Position numbers and translations under genes: made by a program. The notes beneath the pieces were generated by a model. The model worked only from the letters and a program-made list of their open reading frames with translations. It searched no databases and had not been told where the DNA came from. From contig NC_071328.1 of NCBI RefSeq assembly GCF_010183535.1, positions 13,144,001-13,208,000 of the forward strand: a stretch of DNA of 64,000 bases, read 5' to 3'. The stretch is from Caenorhabditis remanei. Lineage: Eukaryota; Nematoda; Chromadorea; Rhabditida; Rhabditidae. Shown here one piece after another: positions 19,653-30,169 of the stretch (its first letter is position 1; every line of letters starts with the position of its first letter).

Positions 19653-20890
19653 AACTAGTCAAAAAGTATCATGTGATTCCGTACGAAGAGGGGTCTGCTA
19701 CCGAGGCTGCCACACGTTTTTTGGAAAAGATTTTAAATGATCCCGAATTGGATGACCATGACAAGTGCCGATTTTATCAAGATTTACTCTACCGTATTCG
19801 ACGACACCGGGATTTGCCAATTATAAATGATGAAATTACCTCAATATTGCGAGAAAATCTTTCACAACAATTGAAAACAAAGAGGAGAGACGTCGCTCTT
19901 TCCTCTGGCCAACCAGATGAGGACGACGATAAAGACGGAAACAATGACCCTTACAGACTATTTCCTGGTGAATTTGATATTCCAAATGTAGATACACTGA
20001 AAAGGGAACTTAAAAGTGAGGACCCTGACAAAATTGATATACCCAATGATGAACATTTGTATGGAAGTGTAAAACCTAAAGCGGAAATGTATTTGGATCC
20101 AAACTCTGCTGCAAATTTTCAATACAACACGTACAATAATCCACACAATACGTTTCATCCAAAAGCTCAAGGACCAGTGTTTCGAATAGCAAGAAAATAT
20201 CGCAGCGCACCCCCATACTCTGTTCCAACAAGAATGGAACGTGTTGCAAATCTCAAAAATCGAGTCAGAGACGAAGGAGGGAGAAGCAATGTAGATAGGG
20301 AACTCTTTCCAAAATTGAAAATGTTCAAGCCTGACGTGAGAAATGTAAAGAAGGAACCTATTGTGAAAAGGGAGGAAAACGACTCTAAGAGGGACATTAA
20401 ACCAATTGTGAAAAAGGAAGAAACGGATGTTAAACCTAACCCCTTGGCAACTGCAGGGAGACGCACCATAAAAAAGGAAGAGCCGGATACCAAACCAAGC
20501 GTCAAGCCTAAAGTAACTACACTGAAACGTTCAATCAAAATGGAAGAAGACTCTAGTGTTTCTCCTTTACACAAGAGAGAAAAGTCTGTCAAAACTGAGG
20601 AAATTGACAAAAAATTGAACAAAAAGAAGAAACGCGGAAAGAAGGAAAAACTAGCAAAGGCAGAGAAAAAGAAGAAGAGAAAAGCTATCAAAAGGGATCA
20701 GCAGAAGGTATTTTCACAAGAAGAGCTTCCAAATCCTGAAAAGTTGCCGCCTCGAATGTTAACAAAGCGAAAATGGTCCAATTCTGACGACGACTTTGAC
20801 GTGGTACCTAGAAAACGGAGGACAATTCGCGGCTCTGGTGTCTCGGCACCCGCTGGTTCACGCATTTACTGTAGGCTTTGGAAACTATAA
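19649..20890 (+). CDS. Lys/Glu-rich nuclear-type protein with repeated sumoylation-like motifs (413 aa), Maverick gene 10
   Basis: Single exon whose ATG overlaps the previous stop. The N-terminal 70 residues form a conserved-looking module (KKYHVIPYEEG ... DKCRFYQDLLYRIRRHRDLPI) of a type seen in Polinton proteins. The rest is charged and probably disordered. It carries about eight psi-K-x-E sequences (LKRE, LKSE, VKKE, VKRE, VKKE, IKKE, IKME, VKTE), then a very basic block (KKKKRGKKEK, KKKKRK) and a C-terminal SGVSAPAGSRIYCRLWKL. A DNA-condensing core or nuclear scaffold role is inferred. Confidence 0.65.
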   Translation: MKLVKKYHVIPYEEGSATEAATRFLEKILNDPELDDHDKCRFYQDLLYRIRRHRDLPIINDEITSILRENLSQQLKTKRRDVALSSGQPDEDDDKDGNNDPYRLFPGEFDIPNVDTLKRELKSEDPDKIDIPNDEHLYGSVKPKAEMYLDPNSAANFQYNTYNNPHNTFHPKAQGPVFRIARKYRSAPPYSVPTRMERVANLKNRVRDEGGRSNVDRELFPKLKMFKPDVRNVKKEPIVKREENDSKRDIKPIVKKEETDVKPNPLATAGRRTIKKEEPDTKPSVKPKVTTLKRSIKMEEDSSVSPLHKREKSVKTEEIDKKLNKKKKRGKKEKLAKAEKKKKRKAIKRDQQKVFSQEELPNPEKLPPRMLTKRKWSNSDDDFDVVPRKRRTIRGSGVSAPAGSRIYCRLWKL

Positions 20891-20893
20891 AAA
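20886..20893 (+). promoter_or_regulatory. TATA box of integrase gene, overlapping the upstream stop codon
   Basis: TATAAAAA contains the TAA stop (20888-20890) of the Lys-rich protein and lies 39 bp before the integrase ATG at 20925. Confidence 0.65.
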
Positions 20894-20924
20894 CTAGTCA
20901 TTTTCTGTATTTGGTCATTTTTCT

Positions 20925-21983
20925 ATGGAAGCTGCTATTAAAGATGCTTACACTAATGAATCTAACCCTTGTGCATATTCATCTGTCACCAATATACATA
21001 AATTTTTAAAACCACGATTCAAAAATCTAAAGTACGAAGATGTGGAGCGAGTTTTGGAAGACTTGGAGTCGTTTACCCTTCATCGACCTACACGAAAGCG
21101 CTTTCCTCGATTAAAAACAAGGGCAGCCGGACTCTATAGTGATCTTCAAATTGATTTGGCCGACATGTCAAAGTATAAAGCAAAGAATGATGGAACCACT
21201 TTTCTTCTCACTGCTATCGACATTTATTCTAGAAGACTTTTTGTGAGACCCTTATTGTCAAAAAAGGGAAAGGATGTGGCGGTGGCACTGTCTCAAGTGT
21301 TTGAGGATATGGGTACTACACCAGTCAACATTTTTAGTGACGATGGTAAAGAATTTTACAACTCTGAAGTCAAATCACTACTCGAGAAGCATTACATTAC
21401 TTTAATCAGTCCTAAAAGTGACTTGAAATGTGCTGTCGTGGAGAGAGCTAATCGAACTCTAAAAACAAGACTGGCAAAGTATATGACTGAAAAATACAAC
21501 CACCGTTATATAAATGTTTTACAAAATGTAGTGTCGGGAATTAACAATACCGTCAATAGAGGGATCGGAAAGAAACCCAATGACGTGAAACACGGAGATT
21601 TTCCGATAAACTTGCCAACATCTAGGTCAGCCAAGATCAAATTCAAATTGGGAGACCATGTGCGAATTTCCGCGAAAAAAGGACACTTTGACAAGGGCTA
21701 TGAACAAGGATGGACAACAGAAGTTTATGTTGTGAAAAAAGTTATTCCCGGGCATCCAGCTGTTACATATAACTTGGTAGATACGAATGGCGAAGCAATT
21801 GAAGGCATATTTTACACTAGAGAGTTGACGAAATGTACCTACAGAGATGATGCAGTATACAGAATCAAGGAAATTCTCGAAACTCGCAGATGGAGAGGAA
21901 AACGTCAGCACAAGGTTCGATGGGATGGTTATGGTCCTGAATTTGATTCTTGGATAGACGCAGACAGTTTTATAAAGTTGTAA
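20925..21983 (+). CDS. Retroviral-type (rve) integrase with C-terminal chromodomain, 352 aa, Maverick gene 11
   Basis: Single exon. An N-terminal helical segment precedes the catalytic core. The DDE residues are visible as QIDLADM, FSDDGKEFY and VVERANRTLKTRL. The core ends near residue 220, followed by an SH3-like KFKLGDHVRISAKK and a chromodomain (YRIKEILETRRWRGKRQHKVRWDGYG, then FDSWIDADSF). The enzyme would insert the linear element and make the 6-bp target duplication seen here. The chromodomain suggests targeting to methylated histone tails. Its 3' end converges with the polymerase gene; AATAAA signals at about 21994 and 22011 serve the ends. Confidence 0.93.
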   Translation: MEAAIKDAYTNESNPCAYSSVTNIHKFLKPRFKNLKYEDVERVLEDLESFTLHRPTRKRFPRLKTRAAGLYSDLQIDLADMSKYKAKNDGTTFLLTAIDIYSRRLFVRPLLSKKGKDVAVALSQVFEDMGTTPVNIFSDDGKEFYNSEVKSLLEKHYITLISPKSDLKCAVVERANRTLKTRLAKYMTEKYNHRYINVLQNVVSGINNTVNRGIGKKPNDVKHGDFPINLPTSRSAKIKFKLGDHVRISAKKGHFDKGYEQGWTTEVYVVKKVIPGHPAVTYNLVDTNGEAIEGIFYTRELTKCTYRDDAVYRIKEILETRRWRGKRQHKVRWDGYGPEFDSWIDADSFIKL

Positions 21984-22037
21984 TTTATTTGAATAAAACT
22001 ATATTTTAAAATAAATTTATTAATACTCGTAATTGTG

Positions 22038-25000
22038 TTAATACTCGTAATCGTGAATGAGATTTGTATTTTCATCATCAAAGCCAAATGGTTCGTAGCG
22101 TCCCTCCGAAGTGAAGAATCCCTTATCCGTGACAGGTCTCAGACGCTTTCTTTGGTGAATGGTGGTAATGTCGTCCAAAATTCCTGGACCCCTCTTGAAT
22201 CGGAGCTGCGAGGCGATTAATGGCTGCACAGAACGATTAGCAATGTACTCTCTCATCTGAAAACAGTTTTGTTTGGATAAAATTAATATATTAAATAGTT
22301 CTTACCATTGTTTCCAGTGCTTCAAAATTTACTTTCTTGGCCGTTTCCGAGTTTAGCGTCACCCCTTTTGCCTTGACGAAATAGTCTTCTTCTCCTGTGG
22401 CAGTTCTTCTAACCAGTGTTCCATATACTTTTGATGCTACCGTGACCACTTTTACCAATTCACAACCCGATGCAATCTCGTTGGTCATCATTCCGAGACT
22501 CTCTCCTTTCAAATCTCCGAGTAAATCTGTTCCTCTGTCCTGACGGAATATAACAGAATCCGTGTCTGAAAAAAAGATCATTTCTCGCGTTTTGTAAAGC
22601 ACGCATTACCACAATAAATGAGACGGTCAGATCCAATTTTTTCGAGAGCAGTGTAGAGGCGAATTCGTGCAGCTGATGTGGTGAGTGCCCCGTAAACGAC
22701 ATTAGTCAGTTGTCCAGTTTTCACGGCGCTATTGGTAGCTTTTCTAGCAACGAGGACATGATCTTCATCCCATTCATCAAATCGCTTTGGCTCATATCCC
22801 GGTTCGTTGAAAAAGTTGCCAATAGCAATGTGATCCTTGGTCTTGATGATTTTGACTTCCACCTTTCCGGGTCTTTGCGCAAATTTGCCTGTAAAAGTAC
22901 ACATTTTGATAGTTTTTCTGATACATACTAAAATTACCCCAAGTACTGTTGAGAAAGAGCTTGGCAAGACTTCGAAGTGCTGGATTCAGTGCAATCTTAC
23001 AGCCATCAATTTTTACTCCATCATTCAAATAAATGTTTTCAATGTGGGCTTCCTTTTCCTCGTCAGTCATGTCAGGGCGCGGCCATCCAGAGGCTTCGTG
23101 CTTTTGCTTGAGAAGAGGCTTCATGAAACTGGCAAAGAATCCACCACGGAACCACTTTTCGTCTGGCCAATGCCACACTTCGTGGTAACGGAGAATTTTG
23201 TATCCCTTATCCAAAGCCAATTGAAGTTCGTCGCTAACACCATACTCCAGTCAGGCAGCGGTCAGAAACAGATTCATGGCAACACTTTGCAGTGTTTTTG
23301 GTTTCCACACAAGTCCGGCACAGTGGGAACACGAGTTTTCCCTCATCACGGTACGGAAGCACGGGAGTAGCCAAATCTTTGGGTGCTAGAGCACAACAAA
23401 ACACGAGTCCTAAACGTTTTAGAGTTACAAACCTTGCTAACATTTAAAATTACAAACCTCGATACGGCAATACAATGGATGAGACTGATTCAAAATCTTT
23501 TGTGATTCGGATCGGCTGGCCTTCTGGATACATGGCTCCCATGATATTGACCCAAGGGTATACAGAACAATAGTCATAGTACTCGAGTGTACTTGCGTCG
23601 TCAGCTTCGGCAATGGATTGGAACGGCTGTGTTCTTCCACCATACATGGCATTACGGGGAATGAGATTGTGAGCGTGGCGACACTAAACATGTAAAAATT
23701 GAAAACGTATAAATGTAGTAAAAGACTCACATTTTTGAAAAACTTGTTCATTTCTCTATTCTTTTTCAGCTCTGACTTGATTTCGCACTCCCAGATTGAT
23801 GACACTGTGAATCCTTCCTGCTCGAGTAGAGCTTTTCTTGCCATTGTTCCATCATACAGTTCTTCCATTGTAACATCAATCCTTTTTGGACACTTTGCCT
23901 CACGAGCTGGATAACAGAATTTGCACCCGTGCCACATGCATCCATACACCTAAATTTGCAAGTAGAAAAAACATTTACATTTTCTCGTTACCTCGAAAAT
24001 TTCCCGTGTTTCCGTATTATATGCGTCCACATAATACTCGTGTCCCTGTACTGTGATTTTTTCCTCTCCTCCTCTCAGAGCATGCACGAGTTTCAAATCA
24101 GGGTCTAGGTGTTCTAACCATCGAATGTATTTGAGCGCAATTTCAGAATTGTTACGCCCAACAAATCCATTTTCTGGTATGTACCCCACTACGCCCTTTT
24201 TGATGTGCTCGTGCTTGAGAACAAAGAGAATGAAACTTGCCAACGTACAAGACTGTATGAAAGGGGACCACCCATTGAACATTTCTTGACATAGCTGAAT
24301 AAAGAGTTGGTACATTTTTGAAAAAAAGTAAAAGAATTACCTTCATGTATCGACAGACAGAAGCGGTTAGGATTTCTACATCATTGATGCAGTACTCTCG
24401 AACTTGTTTATTAAAGTCAAATTCCTGACCATAATTTTCCTCGTACCATGTCTCCAATTTCTTCTTTTCCTTTTCCGACTTGAATTTTGGGTCGTAAAAC
24501 TCTATTGGAGGCAGAGTGGGCAGCACCTTGTTGTAGTTTTCCGGCGTGTTGAATAGGTACGGAAAATGACCCTTGTCTGCGATCGCAAGTCCAAAAGCTT
24601 TGGGCATGTCGGCGAGTCTCATTGGCATGAATCGGAGAGAATCTCGAAACGTCAGCACGTTTCCCGGGGCTACCTTGACAGTCGCGTTGAGAATGGTTGA
24701 TCCATTGGAGATGAAGTCTGGGGTTGACGAAAATCGTTTTGTCATTGCCTTGAGCAAAAAGATGTGGTCATATCTATAAAAAGCTTGTTTTTTTAAAAGA
24801 ATACGTGTTTTAGTACATACCCTCCTCCATTGTGTGCGACAATGTAGGCGTTCTTCAAACGCACATCACTTGATAAGACGTCAATGAACGCATCCACTAC
24901 AGATTCTGTGTTTTCAAAGGAAATGTATTGGACGGGTCCACAGTGCTGACAAGAATCTCCGAAACATGTCTCGCATACAAGACGATACGCCACAGCATTA

Positions 25001-26957
25001 ACTTTGTGGGGAAGTAAGATGTCATCTAGAAAAAAAAAAAGGTACTAACAATTAGAATACACCAATTTACCTTCAAGATCCTGTCCTGATTTGGCCACGA
25101 TGCATTCGAAATCGTAAATCACCATTGTCCATTTTTTCTGCTTCTCTAGAGCCTTTTTTCTTTCTGATTCTGTCGGCAGAGAATGAGTACACTCGTGTTT
25201 CGTTGTACGAAACTGTGAGCAAACTGGACAATAGTGGGTTGCATGACATTCGTGTTCTTTTTTTGAATATTCGTTGCGTTGATGAATTTTTTGACACGTG
25301 ATGCATCTATAAGACCCTACATGGTAGTGAACACGAGTATTTGCAACTTACTTTTGGTATTTCTTACAGTGAGGAAGAGAACTTTTTGAACTTGGCAGCT
25401 TGTGAGCATCAAAACATTTTTCGTCAAGAAAGTAAATGTTGCAATCGTCACAATAAAACGATTTAGGGCCTCGAGAAGCCTGACAGTTGTAGTTACCGCA
25501 ACGCTGACACTTTGATTTGCATTTTTTCCAGTGTTTCGCGTTGACTAGCGATGAACATTTGTGACAGAACCTAGGGAAAAACCGTTTTTATTCAAATTAC
25601 GTAATTTAAACACTTACCTCAGGCCCCAGTCATCAATGGTGGGCTTGAAAAATTCATAATGGTTGTCGGCAAAAAACAATCCTATGAAACCCTCTCCGTC
25701 AGTGCTGATGTTTTTGTCGTCCTTGGGAACGCTTGTATCCCCTTCGTTAGACCACAAACGAATGCGGTATTCCGATAAATGTGCGGCAAGCTTGTCAAAA
25801 TCATCAAGAGAGTGTTCCTCACAATCGGGGTCCATTCCTGCATCTGTCAACAGTTTCTTGGCTGCTTCGAGTTGTCTTTTTGCTCTGCCTTCAGCACTTT
25901 TCTAAATACATTTTTCAATGTATTGATTTCTCATGTAAACAACTTACGTCCATCCGGGTGAGACTAATGTAGCGACGGTGCAACTTTTCTTTTTCGATTG
26001 GGTCTTTTTCATTTTTGTAATCACTCCACACGATACCAACTGCCAACGCCTTGGGAAGACAATGTCCTTTTCCGGCAATGAGCCCCCATTTGATACCAAA
26101 CTTTGTCTTTAAAAAGTGTTTTACAATAGATTGTGTCGATAATTCAACTTACCAAAACTTTTGAACCCAGCGACTCTTTTGGCATACTTTTTCCGCGCCC
26201 CGTCATCGCCTTCTTATCTCGTTCGAAAATCTTCATCGAGATGGTCATTGCATCATCCAGCTTAATGTTTTTGTTTGATTGCATGTGGTTTGCAATCGTA
26301 TTGCAGAGGAAATGACCATCGGCAACCGCATAAGTCTGGTGCATAATCCAGAACCCATCATTGGCTCGATAGCCTGGATTGCGCAAGCTAAAAATGAAAA
26401 CATGCCTTCTCTGTTAAATAAAAAATTACTTACTTTAGCCAGTATTTTGTACTGGTGAGGTTTCCTCCTGCTTTTTGAATTGTTTTCCGAATGAAAATAT
26501 CAAAGACTTTGGCCATGTGTTCGTTGAGGGATACACCTTGAGGGAGATCATCCAGATTTTTGAACTGTAGACGCTGCGGAGGCATCTTTATCACATCCAA
26601 ATTCAGTCTCTTAAAGTTGAAATCCTCTGCCACTTGTGCATACCTCCTGAGGTATGACAACTCTTCATCAGACGGGAACTTTGTGCTCTTGACGCTTCTC
26701 CGTGGTGGAGGAGCAGGACTAGTGATGTTCGAAGGACCAGCTCCATCTAAACACGAGAAAATTATTAAAAAACAACTAGTGAAAAATAACTTACACTGAT
26801 CAAGACTGTAGTCTTGTGGGGGACAAAATTCATAGTTGATTGGTGACGAAGGGAATGGCAGCTCTTCATCAAGACAGTCAAAATCAAATAGCCAGTCTTG
26901 CGGACTATCAAAAGTAAATTCGGGAGAAAAGGAAGAGCTATTTGGAACGGGTTCCAT
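22038..26957 (-). pseudogene. Protein-primed family B DNA polymerase with one frameshift (about 1,400 codons, 16 exons), Maverick gene 12
   Basis: Exons (right to left): 26795-26957, 26434-26746, 26153-26387, 25948-26106, 25618-25901, 25352-25570, 25071-25306, 24821-25025, 24341-24773, 23992-24294, 23731-23949, 23458-23683, 22938-23409, 22610-22888, about 22306-22565, 22038-22256. All junction phases agree except inside exon 13. Seen in order: Cys-rich zinc-finger exons, exonuclease motifs YDFECIV, AHNGGGYD and YCINDVEI, motif A YYDYCSVYPW, and motif C YCDTDS. At about 23239 a single extra base shifts the frame in the conserved stretch just before ELQLALDKGYKIL. The break may be a real mutation or a sequencing error. 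The start is the ATG at 26955-26957; a TTTAAAAG box lies at about 27001-27010. Confidence 0.88.
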
Positions 26958-27152
26958 TGCTGGTTTCTTGACGGACAAATGAAGATTTCGCAGATTAGCG
27001 TCCTTTTAAATGCCCTAATTGTCCTTGAGGTGGGAGGAGGGAGGTGTCAATCATTGACATGTGCGTAGCGTTTTTTTTGCGCACTAATGAGGGCGCCTGT
27101 AATGATATCTATAGATCTGATCTGAGATAGGTAACAAATTTATTCAAATAAT

Positions 27153-28713
27153 TCAAACAAGTGGAATGATGCTGGCCGCTTCGATCTTTCGTTGTTCTCC
27201 AAGCACTTTGCGGTTGTACTTGATGTACGTTGGGGTTGGTCCTACAATGTGTAGACCCTCAGCCGATCGCACTCTGCTGCTTCCCACATAGAACATTCCA
27301 TCCATCATTGAGTGGTGCGTGTCGATGAACACGTTCCTAAGCGTCATACCCTGCACCTTGTGGAACGTCGTTGCATAGGACGGACGGAATGGCCAATACA
27401 TGGCCCCTCGTCCGTTCGACCGAATCTGTCGAATTTTGTATTCGACACCGTTCTCCATTCTGAATATTTTATTTTTTTATTTTTTTAAAACTGAACAAGA
27501 ACTTGCCTGACGGAAATGGAGGTCACAGTTCCAGACGGAGGGGAAATGGCGAAAACGACTCCTATCGTGCCATTCAATACTCTGGAATCTGATCCGTTGA
27601 ACTTGTTTTCCTTGTCATCACAGCTGGTGGTGAGGATAGCGGCATTGTGGCTCTCAGTGATGAGAATGCGCATGTCAATGCACACGACTGCTGGAGGAGC
27701 TTTCAGGTTCGTTGAAGACGAAGGTTGCGATGTGGTGTGTTGGACAAGCTCTCGAATCTCCCTTTTGCTTAGTCCTTTTCCGAATCTTTCCATGGTAATC
27801 TGAAAAATAAACGACATCACACTCATGTAAATACTGTATGAGATAACATCTGTGAACACAAAAACTTACGGCATAGTTCATCCAATCAACCACGAAGTTT
27901 GGATGGGCAACAAACATTGTGTCGTAGTGGTCAACCGAACCAATGAGGTTGTTGATTATCTCTGCTACCTTCTTATAATCGTTCTTGGTAGCAAGACGAT
28001 TAACCACGGCCTTTTGATTCAAAAACAGTCCATCTTGTTTGGAGAAGACACCTTCTCTCCAGCGGAGAACAAGATCTCCATACGATGGGTCCTCACTGGT
28101 CCTCATGTTTTTTGTGAGATGGAGGGTCACCACATCCTTCCAGAAGTAGGCTAAAAAATGTTTGTAAAAAGTGTACTTTGAACAAATGTAAACTAACAAT
28201 CGTAGATGAACTTTAGTTCCTCTTTTTGGTCAGAAGTGTTTAGCGGCGACAGTTGTAAGAAGTCGCCAAATAGCAGGGTTATCATCCCCCCAAATGGACG
28301 GTTTGGGTTCTTCGCTTTTCTTAAGATCTCATCAATTCGATTGATGAGATGCATATCTAACAATGTCACTTCATCGATGATTAGAATGGAAAACCCATCA
28401 AGTTCTCCATCTTTCAGCCAACCACAAATTTCTGTTCCGATTGGTATCTTGAGGGCAGAGTGGAGGGTTCTTCCTCCTATGGCTAGGGCAGCCTTGGCCA
28501 TCAACGATGTTATCAAAGAAATACTCTCATATTTCTTCTTGATCTCCGCAATTATGCGGGATTTCCCTACGCCTCCTGCGCCCGTAATGAACGCAATTAC
28601 CTAACAATGATCATAGTAAATACACGGGGGGTTTAAAAAAGAGCACTAACCTCCAGGTTTAAAATAACAGCATTCTCGATCCAGTTCATAATATAATCCT
28701 GTTGCGAATTCAT
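27153..28713 (-). CDS. Pif1-like SF1B helicase, about 448 aa, Maverick gene 13
   Basis: Exons 28651-28713, 28198-28600, 27870-28150, 27507-27799 and 27153-27459. The start ATG at 28711-28713 (MNSQQDYIMNWIENAV) is the one in phase with the helicase frame; a longer frame from 28834 is not. Motifs: Walker A TGAGGVGKS, Walker B ILIIDEVTLLD, GDFLQLSP, TKNMR, and the C-terminal SYATTFHKVQGMTL with VGSSRVRSAEGL. The intron after 27507 is a GC-AG intron with the classical donor AG|GCAAGT. Pif1-type helicases unwind 5' to 3'. In the element it probably assists replication beside the polymerase, but could be a captured host or Helitron-type gene. Confidence 0.85.
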
Positions 28714-28979
28714 TTCGACAAATTGGCAAGTAGTCCGATTCTTCAAAGGAAGCGAAGTCGAATAACCTTTTGGCACAATGAAGATTTACGATAAAATCTC
28801 TTCGAGATACTTGAGGCATTTTTTCACCGCCCATGAATTTTTTTTGAATCTGAGATTTGTTACACCTAGGACTCCGCCCACTTTTTTATGTCAGCAATTT
28901 TTTTCTGGAAAATTATGATGAAAAGCTTCATTCTTGCTTTTTTCCTCGATACAAACCGGTGACTGTTTTTATTGCTCTC

Positions 28980-29524
28980 ATGGATTTCCTGAACCCAAGT
29001 CCTACTGTTTTCCCGACGGTTCAGCCTTTGCAAATTCCGCTTCCTCCTGACCAGTATTCCCCTCCATCAAGCCAATTTGTTTCTGAACATGACGGAGAAT
29101 CGATTCCAGACTCGCAAAAAGATTCAGGTAAGAACGATTCGCCAGTTGCTTTAAACTTATTGTCTTTTGCAGGGTCGATGGTAAAGAAGCTCTTCAAGAG
29201 TAGGAAGCAACTCTTGGAAACGCCTGTCAAGAAAGTTCCCATCTCGAGAACCCGGGCAACAAAACCAAAGAATATCACGAAGGAACAATTTGGAGAAATT
29301 AGCTTTAACGGTACTTGCTTTCTGTATGCAAAGTTTTTATTCATCTTGATATTTTAGATGCCCCACTCAGAGTTCTTGACAAGTCAAAAGGGAAGCTGGA
29401 TGTAGCTGTGATGAAGTGTTGTGCTGGAAAGCTGGTCTGGACGTTTGAAGAAGGTCGAATGATTCTTAAAATGTGTAATCGATGTGTGGACCTCAATAGA
29501 GGATATGCAAGAATTTTGGATTGA
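28980..29524 (+). CDS. Unknown 150-aa protein with CxxC motif, Maverick gene 14
   Basis: Exons 28980-29127, 29173-29310 and 29358-29524 join in phase. The N-terminus is Pro/Ser-rich (MDFLNPSPTVFPTVQ), the middle is basic (KKLFKSRKQ, RTRATKPKN), and the C-terminus has KCCAGKLVWTFEEGR then KMCNRCVDLN, a possible zinc knuckle. It is divergent from the helicase, with about 266 bp between the start codons. Its AATAAA at about 29542 overlaps the inner edge of the right repeat. Family not recognised. Confidence 0.6.
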
Positions 29525-29556
29525 ATAAGTTTTTTTTTTGCAATAAAGATTTTCAT

Positions 29557-30163
29557 GGTCACGAACAGTCTTTTTTTTTTTTTGACATTGAATGATTTGT
29601 CTTTTTTTTCAACGTGAAGAGTTAGATTTTAATCTCGACCACCTACACGAGAATAATTTAAAAATCTTGTGTCGGTGTCCGTTCGTACATTTCTCTGTCG
29701 TCTCTCCTGTCTCTTCAATAATGTACAGTATCCCCAACTGGGAGGAACTTACCTGGGCATTATACCTACAATTACACTCGGTCTAACAATTGGATTTCTA
29801 GGCCATGAGCATTATGAAGTGAAAATTTCAAAAATGCAAAAACTTTTTTCCTGAGGCGTAAAAAGTTTTCTTTTTCTGAAATTTCTAGCCAAAATCTAAA
29901 AATGTGGAAAATTTAAATAAATTGAGAAAAAATTTGAAATTTCATTCAAAAAAATCATAATTAATAATCATAATTAATAATCATAATTAATAATCATAAT
30001 GACTTATCATAACTTATCATAACCGCGGAGATTGTAATCTCCGCTACGGGGTATCCCTCAATTTTCGGAGATGTTATCTCCGACACGGTGTATCCCTTCA
30101 TTTTCGGAGATCTTATCTCATGATGACTCATCGGGGGGGAGAATTTTAGTCCCGAACACTACT
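29557..30163. repeat. Maverick right terminal inverted repeat
   Basis: This is the inverted copy of 11410-12016, from GGTCACGAACAG at its inner edge to AACACTACT at the outer end, directly followed by GACGTT. It retains a segment (CCGAAAATTG) that the left copy lacks. Confidence 0.95.
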
Positions 30164-30169
30164 GACGTT
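30164..30169. repeat. Target-site duplication, right copy (GACGTT)
   Basis: Identical to 11404-11409 and immediately outside the right terminal repeat. Confidence 0.9.

Larger units (their letters stand above)
11410..30163. mobile_element. Maverick/Polinton, 18,754 bp, 14 genes
   Basis: The element starts AGTGTAGTGTT and ends AACACTACT, with 607-bp terminal inverted repeats and a 6-bp target duplication. It encodes the full Polinton core: family B polymerase, retroviral-type integrase, adenain-like protease, FtsK/HerA-type packaging ATPase, major and minor capsid proteins. It adds a Pif1-like helicase, two membrane proteins and small accessory proteins. Gene order left to right: small TM protein (+), Cys protein (-), MCP (-), basic protein (-, upstream of MCP), protease (+), penton (-), membrane glycoprotein (+), ATPase (+), 104-aa protein (+), Lys-rich protein (+), integrase (+), polymerase (-), helicase (-), 150-aa protein (+). 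It sits in a coding exon of a WSN gene. Confidence 0.95.

Noticed and set aside
18664..20890. Worm operon with SL2 trans-splicing in the Maverick
   Set aside because: Gaps of -4 to 35 bp are too short for SL2 processing, and individual TATA boxes explain the arrangement better.
22038..26957. Polymerase break as a short intron at 23239
   Set aside because: No GT-AG pair fits and exon phases on both sides agree only with a one-base difference, so a frameshift is the simpler reading.
28714..28834. Extended helicase start at 28834 (MGGEKMPQVSRR)
   Set aside because: That frame is out of phase with the Walker A exon. The frame that joins in phase begins at 28713.
29669..29854. Matching 60-residue frames with a hydrophobic segment in both Maverick terminal repeats
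   Set aside because: The frame starts only at GTG, is conserved simply because the repeats are near-identical, and has no upstream coding context.
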